A DNA stretch of 64,000 nucleotides from Halarsenatibacter silvermanii (GTDB taxonomy: Bacteria > Bacillota > Halanaerobiia > Halanaerobiales > Halarsenatibacteraceae). The notes beneath the pieces were generated by a model that ran no database searches, was not told the origin of the DNA, and saw only the letters and a list, made by a program, of their open reading frames with translations. The stretch is from the NCBI RefSeq assembly GCF_900103135.1, contig NZ_FNGO01000013.1:1-64000 (forward strand). Direction: 5' to 3'. Positions within the stretch are counted from its first letter, which is position 1. Each line of letters opens with the position of its first letter. Of this stretch, positions 23,712 to 31,108 are shown in pieces. The position numbers were made by a program, and so were the translations under genes.

Positions 23712-24734
23712 TCAGTCCTCCTCGGTAAAAAGTGCCTCCACGAAGGAGTCAGGATCAAAATTCTGCAGATCAGCCGCCTGCTCTCCCACTCCGATAAATC
23801 TGATCGGCAGCCCCAGTTCATTTCTGACGGCCACTACTATCCCGCCGCTGGCCGTGCCGTCGAGCTTGGTCAGGGCTATCCCGTCGACATCGACGGCTTC
23901 ATCGAATTTTTCGGCCTGGTGCAGCGCATTCTGACCGGTGGTGGCATCGAGCACCAGAAGAACCTCCACGTTCTCTTCGCCGGCCTCCCGACCGATTACT
24001 CTGCGCACCTTCTCCAGTTCCTGCATGAGGTTTTTCTGGGTATGAAGCCGCCCGGCGGTATCGACTATCAGAAGATCGGTCTCACGCGAACGGGCTGCCT
24101 GAACGGCATCGTAAGCCACAGCTGCTGCATCAGCGCCCTCCTGCTGGGAGATGACATCTATGCCCAGGCGCCTGCCCCAGGTTTCTATCTGTTCGATAGC
24201 ACCGGCTCTGAAGGTGTCGCCGGCCGCTAAAAGCACCTCATTGCCCTTGTTTTTATATCTGTTGGCCAGTTTGGCTATGGTGGTGGTCTTTCCGGAACCG
24301 TTGACGCCGACCACCATCAAAACCTCAAGCCCGTCCCAGGGCACAAGTATATCATCTCCGCCCTGGAGTATCTCCCTGATGCGATCCTGAAAAACCTCGT
24401 AAAGCTCTTCCGGCTCCTCGATTTCTTCTTCCTTTTGATAATCTTTAAGCTCCGAGATGAGATCCATCGTCGTCTGTACTCCCACATCGGCTCTGATCAG
24501 GGTCTCCTCCAGCTCTTCATACAGTTCCTCATCTATGGCGCTGCGGCCGGTGAAGATACTGCCGAGTTTATCGACAAAACCCCGGCGGGATTTTTTCAGG
24601 CCATCCTTAAGCCGCCCGAAAAGGCTGCGCTCATCCTCCTCTTCCTGGAGAATGTCATCCTCGACCTCTGCTGAATTCTGCTCGCTCTCTTCCGTTTTAT
24701 CCTCTTCATCATCGCTGCCGAAAAAATTGAACAT
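23712..24734 (-). CDS. ftsY: Signal recognition particle receptor FtsY
   Basis: SRP receptor GTPase of 340 residues. N-terminal acidic A-like segment (DDEEDKTEESEQ), N domain, and G domain with GVNGSGKTTTIAKLANRY (about 145), DTAGRLHTQ and TKLDGTASGGI. It ends with EEALFTEED. It is 13 bases from smc, the standard smc-ftsY pair. Confidence 0.97.
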   Translation of the reverse strand: MFNFFGSDDEEDKTEESEQNSAEVEDDILQEEEDERSLFGRLKDGLKKSRRGFVDKLGSIFTGRSAIDEELYEELEETLIRADVGVQTTMDLISELKDYQKEEEIEEPEELYEVFQDRIREILQGGDDILVPWDGLEVLMVVGVNGSGKTTTIAKLANRYKNKGNEVLLAAGDTFRAGAIEQIETWGRRLGIDVISQQEGADAAAVAYDAVQAARSRETDLLIVDTAGRLHTQKNLMQELEKVRRVIGREAGEENVEVLLVLDATTGQNALHQAEKFDEAVDVDGIALTKLDGTASGGIVVAVRNELGLPIRFIGVGEQAADLQNFDPDSFVEALFTEED

Positions 24735-24747
24735 GACAGATTACCTC

Positions 24748-27700
24748 CTATTCATCATATTGAAGCGATACCAGCTGTGAAACTCCGTCCTCTTCCATGG
24801 TTATACCGTAAACCGTATCCGCTGCCGTCATCAATCTCTTGCGATGGGTGACGGTTATAAACTGACTTTCGCGGGAATAATCCCTGATATAACCGGCGAA
24901 CATGTCGAGATTGGCATCGTCCAGAGAGGAATCGATCTCGTCCAGCACATAAACAGGGCTGGGCTCAACCTCCAGAAAGGCGAAGATCAGAGCTATAGCT
25001 GTGAGCGCTTTTTCCCCTCCGGAGAGCAGCGAAAGGCTGGAAAGATTTTTCCCGGGCGGACGGGCTTTGATGCTGACACCGGTGGTCAGGGGATTATTCC
25101 GATCGGTGAGCTGCAGGGCAGCCTCTCCGCCGCCGAAAAGCCGGGGGAATATTTTTTCGAACTCTTCGTTTACCTCGGCAAAGGTGGTCAGAAACAGCTC
25201 GCCCATCTCCTCTTCCAGACTGGAGATGACCCCTTTGATCGAGCTGCGGGCTTCCTGCAGGTCCTGACGCTCCTCCTCGAGAAATTCACAGCGCTCGCTC
25301 AAACGCTCGTATTCCTCGATGGCCCCGGTATTGACCTCGCCCAACTCTTTGAGCCGGCTTTCCAGTTCCTTGATCTCAGCCCGGGGGGCCTCGCAGTCCT
25401 GACCGGTAGAAAATTCCTTTAAAGCTTTCTCAACTTCCAGCTCGTATTTATCTTCCAGACGGCCGCGGATGCGTTCCTGCTGGGATTCTATCTTTCCCCG
25501 CTTCAGCTTGAGCGAGTTGATTTTCTCCTCTATCTCCTCTTTCTCCTGCTGAAAATTTTCGATCCTCTTTTCCAGCCGGCTCAAATTCTGTCGGTGTTCC
25601 TGCAGATTTTTTTCCAGCTCCTCCTGCCGCTTCTGGCAGGACTGGAGGCTGGAAGCCGAATTTTTCCGCTTATTTTTCAGCTTCTCTCTTCGCGCTTCGA
25701 TATCCTCCTCGCTCTCTTTTAATTCCTGCAGCTCTTCTTTAAGCCCGGCCAGCCTCTCATCGAGATCCTCAATTTTTTCAGCTTTTTCATCGCCCTGCTC
25801 TGCAAGCGAGGCAATTTTTTCGCGATATCCAGCCAGCTTCAGCTCCGTTTTTTGCTGAAGATTATCTATCTCTTCTCGTTTTTGCTGCAGGTGATCGCGG
25901 CGGGACTTAAAGGTATTGCGGATGTTTTTCCTTCTCCTCTGGCGGGAGCGGGCGCGTTCCATTCTGGCTCCGATGAGCTCCAGCCGGTTATTGAGACTTA
26001 TGCGGTCGGCTCCCAAAAAGAGGCGCTCCTTGAAAAGCTCTTCTATCTCCTCTTTAAGGCCGGTATGTTCCTGTCGGCAGGAGCGAAGCTCTGCTTTAAT
26101 TTTTTCGCCCTTTTCCTTTAAAGCCGCAGCTAGCTTCTCTCGCCCTCTTCGAAACCCGGCAATATCAGCTATATTTTCCTCTGTTATTTCAATCTCAGAC
26201 CGTTTTTCTTTCATCTTCTGGCGCAGGGCGGCCGCTTTTCGGGCCAGTTCTCTTTTTTCCCGGGAGCGGCTGAGCAGATGACTTTTCTGCTGCTGCTGGG
26301 TTCCTCCGGTCATGCTGCCTCCGGGATTGACGATGCTGCCTTTAAGCGTTACTACCCGCAGCCCCGAATTTGTCCGGCGGGAGATGTTGACAGCAGCCTT
26401 CATATTGTCCGCTATAAAAACCCGTCCGAGAAGATAATGAACTATATCTTCCAGGTATTCGGGATAATCGACCACCTGGTGAGCTGCCGCTGTCAGACCC
26501 TCAAAGCCAGCCAGGCCTAGCTCTTCGGGAAAAATTGACCGGCCTTCGATTCTGTCCAGGGGCAGAAAAGTAGCCCGACCGGATTCATTTTTCCTGAGAT
26601 AGGCGATGGCTTTTCTGGCGACATCTGTATCTTCTACCACCACCTGCTGCATGCGGCTGCCCAGGCCGACGGTAAGGGCTTTTTCATATTCAGCCGGGGC
26701 CTCGATCAGCCTGGCCACAGGACCGATAATACCCTTAAGATCGGCCTTTATCACCTCGCGCACGCCGCGGTAATAGCCTTCAGCTTTCCTCTCCACCCGG
26801 CGCCGGGCCTGCCAGCGTGAGCGGCAGCGGGCATAATCCGATCTCAATTTTTCCAGCTCACCGGTCAGATCATCTTTTCTCCTGCGGAGATTCTCCAGCC
26901 TTTCTGCCAGCCCCACTTCGATCTTTTTGACCTGAAGATACCGGCGACGCAGGGCTGTAAGGCGGGGATCGAGTTCACCGATTTCCTGCAAAAGTTTTTG
27001 GGCTTTTTTCTCACTGCTGTTCAGCTTTCTTTCCAGAGAACGGATGCGCTCCTCGATGGTCCGGATTCTTTCCCTGCAGACAGCCCTGCTCTGACCCAGA
27101 TCTTCTTTTCTTTTCGGAGCTGATAATTTTATATCCTTTTCCAGGCGGGCCTTTACAAAGCTTTTTTCCCGCAGCAGTCTATCCCGGGCGGCCAAAATTT
27201 CCTGCTGTCGATGACTTTCTTCGGCCAGCTCTTCTTTGAGCTTTTTTTGACGTTCCCTCAGCTCTTCCAGCTCCCGGCGCTGCTCTTTTTTTCGTCTTTC
27301 GGTCCCGTCCAGACGCCGTTTTACCGCCTTCAGCCGTTCTGCTAAATTTTTCTCCCGTTCATCGAGAATCTCCAGGTTGTTATCTATCTCCTGGATTCTG
27401 CTTTTGGTCTGAAAGATCTCGCCCGCCAGCTCCTCTCGCTCATCCTCGAGTTTCTCCTTTTCGACCTTGATTTCCTCTCTCGTATCTTTGAACTGTTCCA
27501 GCCGGGAGCCGATCTCCTGTTTTTTCTCATTATGTTTTATGCTTTTTTCCTCGAGAGCTTCCAGCTGCTTTCTGTTTTTCCGGTAGGTAGCGGCCAGATA
27601 GGAGGCTTCGAGATTTTTCATGCGGCTGTAAATCCTCTTATATTCCCGGGCTTTTTCCGCTTCCTTTTCCAGAGGTTTAAGGCGGGTTTTAAGCTCGTTG

Positions 27701-28284
27701 ATCAGATCTTCCACCCTGGTCAAATCCTGCTCGGTCCTCTCAAGACGCCTTTCAGCCTCCTCTTTGCGCCGGCGGTGGCGGCTTATTCCGGCCGCCTCCT
27801 CGAACATGCCGCGCAGTTTTTCCGGACTGCTGCCCAGAATGGCCTCGACCCGGTTTTGACCCACCACCGAATAGGGCTCCTGATTGAGGCCGGTATCGTC
27901 TAAAAGCTCCTGAAAATCCCTGAGCCGGGAAGCTTCGCCGTTTATGTAATAATCGCTCCTGCCCTCCTGGTCGACAAGGCGGGAAAGTGTGACCTGATCT
28001 TCATCTATGTCGAGCCTGCCGAACTCGTTATTGAGCACGATTCTGACTTCAGCCTCCGAACGGGCCTGCCTTTCATCGGTGCCGGAAAATATAACATCGG
28101 ACATCCTGCTTCCGCGCAGGGCGCTGGGGCTTTGTTCGCCCATGACCCAGCGGATGGCATCGACAATATTGCTCTTGCCGCTGCCGTTGGGACCCACGAT
28201 CGTGGTTATTCTGCTGTCAGAAAAATCCACCGTTACCGGTTCGGCAAAGGATTTAAAACCACGCAGATAAAGCTTATCGAGCAT
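24748..28284 (-). CDS. smc: Chromosome segregation protein SMC
   Basis: Condensin ATPase, 1178 residues: Walker A GPNGSGKSNIVDAIRW at the N-terminus (about 32), long coiled coil, hinge near residues 510-660 (GPVARLIEAPAEYEKALTVGLG; MTGG), second coiled coil, then signature LSLLSGGEKALTAIALIFAFL and Walker B VYVLDEIDSSLDD. The ATG at 28284 has GGAGG 7 bases upstream; the longer frame is rejected. The partner genes scpA and scpB are just upstream in the same orientation, separated by rluB. A terminator at 28313-28343 lies between rluB and smc. Confidence 0.97.
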   Translation of the reverse strand: MLDKLYLRGFKSFAEPVTVDFSDSRITTIVGPNGSGKSNIVDAIRWVMGEQSPSALRGSRMSDVIFSGTDERQARSEAEVRIVLNNEFGRLDIDEDQVTLSRLVDQEGRSDYYINGEASRLRDFQELLDDTGLNQEPYSVVGQNRVEAILGSSPEKLRGMFEEAAGISRHRRRKEEAERRLERTEQDLTRVEDLINELKTRLKPLEKEAEKAREYKRIYSRMKNLEASYLAATYRKNRKQLEALEEKSIKHNEKKQEIGSRLEQFKDTREEIKVEKEKLEDEREELAGEIFQTKSRIQEIDNNLEILDEREKNLAERLKAVKRRLDGTERRKKEQRRELEELRERQKKLKEELAEESHRQQEILAARDRLLREKSFVKARLEKDIKLSAPKRKEDLGQSRAVCRERIRTIEERIRSLERKLNSSEKKAQKLLQEIGELDPRLTALRRRYLQVKKIEVGLAERLENLRRRKDDLTGELEKLRSDYARCRSRWQARRRVERKAEGYYRGVREVIKADLKGIIGPVARLIEAPAEYEKALTVGLGSRMQQVVVEDTDVARKAIAYLRKNESGRATFLPLDRIEGRSIFPEELGLAGFEGLTAAAHQVVDYPEYLEDIVHYLLGRVFIADNMKAAVNISRRTNSGLRVVTLKGSIVNPGGSMTGGTQQQQKSHLLSRSREKRELARKAAALRQKMKEKRSEIEITEENIADIAGFRRGREKLAAALKEKGEKIKAELRSCRQEHTGLKEEIEELFKERLFLGADRISLNNRLELIGARMERARSRQRRRKNIRNTFKSRRDHLQQKREEIDNLQQKTELKLAGYREKIASLAEQGDEKAEKIEDLDERLAGLKEELQELKESEEDIEARREKLKNKRKNSASSLQSCQKRQEELEKNLQEHRQNLSRLEKRIENFQQEKEEIEEKINSLKLKRGKIESQQERIRGRLEDKYELEVEKALKEFSTGQDCEAPRAEIKELESRLKELGEVNTGAIEEYERLSERCEFLEEERQDLQEARSSIKGVISSLEEEMGELFLTTFAEVNEEFEKIFPRLFGGGEAALQLTDRNNPLTTGVSIKARPPGKNLSSLSLLSGGEKALTAIALIFAFLEVEPSPVYVLDEIDSSLDDANLDMFAGYIRDYSRESQFITVTHRKRLMTAADTVYGITMEEDGVSQLVSLQYDE

Positions 28285-28312
28285 AAATATACCTCCTGCC
28301 TCAAAACAGAAC

Positions 28313-28343
28313 AAAAACCCATCCCTGATAATCCCGGGATAGG
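28313..28343 (-). terminator. Terminator between rluB and smc
   Basis: On the - strand CCTATCCC and GGGATGGG form an 8-bp stem (one G-U) with a 10-base loop, followed by TTTTT. It lies 20 bases after the rluB stop and only 30 before smc, so smc needs read-through or its own promoter. Confidence 0.8.
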
Positions 28344-28362
28344 CGGTCGATTTACAGCTTCT

Positions 28363-29130
28363 TTACAGCTCATCTTCCTGGGAATTTTTATCTCTCTCTG
28401 CTTCTGCCAGCTTTTCTTTTTTCAGATTATTCAGCTCATTTATTTCCTCAGCAGAGAGCTCACGCCAGCTGCCCCCGGCCAAATCCTTCAAAGCCAGCGG
28501 ACCAATCCTCAATCGGACCAGATCCTGAACTTCGTGGCCGACTGCTTTACACATCCTCCTGATCTGCCGGTTTCTGCCCTCGTGCAGAGCGAGTTTGAAG
28601 ACGGTGCTGCCACCTTTATATTTCACCTGGCTCAGGCGGGCGGGCGCGGTCGGGCCATCCTCCAGTTCGATCCCTGTCTCCAGCCTGGTCAGACTCTCGC
28701 TGGTCAATATACCCGCGATCTCAACCCGATATACTTTGGTCACGGTGAAGGAAGGATGGGTCAGGATATGGGTCAGATCACCGTCATTGGTGAGGAGAAT
28801 AAGGCCCCGGGAATCATAATCAAGCCTTCCGACGGGATAAAGCCTCTGGGGCAGATGATCGACATAATCGACAACGGTTTTGCGGCCGCGGGGATCATCG
28901 GCCGAGGAAATGACGCCGGTCGGCTTGTTGAGCTTGATATACTTTAGCTCCTCCCGGCTGAGCTTCTCTCCATCCACCCGGACAGTATCGGTGGTTGGAT
29001 CGATTTTGACCCCCATCTCGGTCACGGTCTCGCCGTTTACCTCGACCCGGCCCGCGGCTATGATCTCCTCCGAACGCCGCCGGGAGGCGACACCGGATCG
29101 GGCCATAAATTTCTGCAGCCTCATCTTCAC
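28363..29130 (-). CDS. rluB: 23S rRNA pseudouridine synthase, RluB/RsuA family
   Basis: Pseudouridine synthase of 255 residues: N-terminal S4 domain (MRLQKFMARSGVASRRRSEEII), then the catalytic domain with PVGRLDYDSRGLILLTNDG (catalytic Asp) and EGRNRQIRRMC. The tail is charged (KEKLAEAERDKNSQEDEL). It follows scpB by 1 base, a common Firmicute arrangement. Confidence 0.93.
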   Translation of the reverse strand: MKMRLQKFMARSGVASRRRSEEIIAAGRVEVNGETVTEMGVKIDPTTDTVRVDGEKLSREELKYIKLNKPTGVISSADDPRGRKTVVDYVDHLPQRLYPVGRLDYDSRGLILLTNDGDLTHILTHPSFTVTKVYRVEIAGILTSESLTRLETGIELEDGPTAPARLSQVKYKGGSTVFKLALHEGRNRQIRRMCKAVGHEVQDLVRLRIGPLALKDLAGGSWRELSAEEINELNNLKKEKLAEAERDKNSQEDEL

Positions 29131-29131
29131 T

Positions 29132-29722
29132 TCAGCTTCCCTCCTGCTGCTGTTCTGAAGTCGGATCAGATTTTTCTCCCGGCTCGAGCATCTTCTCCCT
29201 TACCTCTTCGCGCCGGGGCAGCCGGGAGAGATCGCTGATGCCGAAATAGTAAAGAAAACTGTCGGTGGTGCCGTACTCTATCGGGCGGCCGGGGCTTTCT
29301 CTTCTGCCCTGCTCGGAGATCAGATCATGCTTCTGCAGGGTATTGAGTGTGGCCTCGGCGCTCACTCCCCGGATCTCCTCGATTTCTGAGCGGGTAATCG
29401 GCTGAAAATAGGCGATTATGGCCAGCGTCTCCCGGGCTGCCTCGCTCAGGCTGACCCGTCTCTGCCGGGTCAGCACCTCCTCCAGTCTGCCGGTGAGCTC
29501 CTCGCTGGTGCTCAAAAGATAACCTCCGGAAAATTCTTGCACCCGCAAACCGTGTTCTTCCCGGCGATAATGTTCGGCGAGCGAGTCGATCTCCTCCAGC
29601 ACCCTGTTTTTGTCCAGGTTTAACTCTTCGGCTATGCGATCGGCCGATATCGGTTCACGGGCGGAAAAAAGCACTGCTTCTATCAGAGGCTGCAGTTTAT
29701 TATCCATACTTCTTATGATCAC
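29132..29722 (-). CDS. scpB: Segregation and condensation protein B
   Basis: Kleisin-associated winged-helix protein ScpB, 196 residues. EAVLFSAREPISADRIAEELN start, two winged-helix domains, ARETLAIIAYFQPITRSEIEEIRGV and the C-terminal GRPIEYGTTDSFLYYFGISDL. It overlaps scpA by 23 bases and acts with it in the SMC-ScpAB condensin. Confidence 0.95.
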   Translation of the reverse strand: MIIRSMDNKLQPLIEAVLFSAREPISADRIAEELNLDKNRVLEEIDSLAEHYRREEHGLRVQEFSGGYLLSTSEELTGRLEEVLTRQRRVSLSEAARETLAIIAYFQPITRSEIEEIRGVSAEATLNTLQKHDLISEQGRRESPGRPIEYGTTDSFLYYFGISDLSRLPRREEVREKMLEPGEKSDPTSEQQQEGS

Positions 29723-30440
29723 CTTCCCTGGGAATTACAGCAATTCTGCCGAACCTGCGCTTCTGTTTCAGTTTTACAGCGTCCCTGAATGAGAGCTCGA
29801 GCAGAGCCAGAAGCGCTACCGCGGCTTCCATTCTTCCTCCGGTGACAAAATCGGATAGAAAATATTTCTCATCGCTTTTCTCCATGATTTCGAGCATCTC
29901 ATTGATTTTTTCCTGAACGGTGATGCTCTCCCGGGTCAGATTGACGAGTTTATTCTTTTTTCTTCTCTCCCGCCGGCGGCGGGCGAATGATTTTAAGGCC
30001 ACATCAACCAGTTCATACAGCTCCTGCGGCCCGGATTCGATATGCAGCTGCAGGTTCTCCCGGATATCTCCTTTGAGATGACGGGAGAAGTAGACACCGC
30101 TGCCGGATCTCAATTCATCGAGCTCACCGGCCAATTCTTTGACCAGCCTGTGTTCCTTCAGCCGGGCCACCAGGGGGTTTTCTTCCTCTTTTTCCCCGGA
30201 GGATCGGGAAGGAAGCAGACTTCTGGCTTTTATCTCCAGAAGTTCTGCCCCTATCCGGGTAAAATGGCTGGCTTCCTCCAGATCGAACTCATCGCTGGCG
30301 CGCAGATAGGCCAGATACTGATCGGCCACCCTGGCCAGGGATATCTCATTGATCTCGATCTCCTTATCCTTGATCAGACGGTAAAGCAGATCCAGAGGAC
30401 CGCTGAAATTATCGGTTTCGACCTCATAAGCCATGGCCAT
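29700..30440 (-). CDS. scpA: Segregation and condensation protein A (kleisin)
   Basis: Kleisin subunit of condensin, 246 residues: NFSGPLDLLYRLIKDKEIEINEISLARVADQYL at the SMC-neck-binding N-terminus, variable middle, and C-terminal winged helix (FVTGGRMEAAVALLALLELSF). An M1/M3 start choice exists (ATG 30440 or 30434, both behind GGGGGT). It is coupled with scpB. Confidence 0.95.
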   Translation of the reverse strand: MAMAYEVETDNFSGPLDLLYRLIKDKEIEINEISLARVADQYLAYLRASDEFDLEEASHFTRIGAELLEIKARSLLPSRSSGEKEEENPLVARLKEHRLVKELAGELDELRSGSGVYFSRHLKGDIRENLQLHIESGPQELYELVDVALKSFARRRRERRKKNKLVNLTRESITVQEKINEMLEIMEKSDEKYFLSDFVTGGRMEAAVALLALLELSFRDAVKLKQKRRFGRIAVIPREGDHKKYG

Positions 30441-30455
30441 ACCCCCTGCTTTTCT

Positions 30456-31103
30456 CTATACAAACACCATCAACCCCAAAACCATCTGGACTATCGGTCC
30501 GATGATGGCTCCCAGAATGCCGGTGAAGGCTAAAACCAGCAGAAGCATCATGCCCAGAGGGCCCTCCAGCTGATTCAGATATCGATCGTAGGAAGGCGGC
30601 AGCACCCCGCGCAGGATTTTCGAGCCGTCCAGAGGCGGCACCGGCAGCAGATTGAATATACCCAGGCTGACGTTTATTATCACGGCCAGATAGAGAAACT
30701 GCACCGTTATCATCAAAAGACCGCCGGACTGACCGTACATTCTCATGGCCAGCGGGCCGGAAGCGAAAATGCCGACAAGATTAAGGGCGAGAGCAAAGAT
30801 CAGTGCCAGAGCGAAGTTCGAAGCCGGACCGGCCACGCTGACTACCATCATATCGCGGCGGGGATTGCTGTAATAACGGGGGTTGATCGGGACCGGTTTG
30901 GCCCAGCCGAACCTGCGGGTTAAAAGCAGAACCAAAGCTCCCATAGGATCGAGGTGAGAGAGCGGATTTAAGGTCAACCTTCCCTGCATTTTGGGCGTGG
31001 GATCACCTTTTTTATATGAAGCCATTCCGTGACTGAATTCATGTATCGAAAGCGACAGGAGCAATATAGGAATCACCAGAATCAGCTCAAATATCATGTT
31101 CAA
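30456..31103 (-). CDS. Site-2 protease family zinc metallopeptidase (M50)
   Basis: Membrane-embedded metalloprotease of 215 residues. HEFSH (zinc ligands, residues 22-26), then GPASNFALALIFA and the third-ligand motif NLLPVPPLDGSKIL; five to six membrane segments. The group includes YwhC-type proteases with unknown substrates. The likely start is TTG 31103, since GGAGG is 9 bases before it; an internal ATG two codons later is 15 bases from the SD. The gene lies 6 bases after the nucleotidyltransferase fusion. Confidence 0.88.
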   Translation of the reverse strand: MNMIFELILVIPILLLSLSIHEFSHGMASYKKGDPTPKMQGRLTLNPLSHLDPMGALVLLLTRRFGWAKPVPINPRYYSNPRRDMMVVSVAGPASNFALALIFALALNLVGIFASGPLAMRMYGQSGGLLMITVQFLYLAVIINVSLGIFNLLPVPPLDGSKILRGVLPPSYDRYLNQLEGPLGMMLLLVLAFTGILGAIIGPIVQMVLGLMVFV

Positions 31104-31108
31104 CTTTC

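Noticed and set aside
28132-28947. Long + strand ORF (271 residues) over smc/rluB
   Set aside because: Antisense shadow of well-identified genes; no SD and no family signature.
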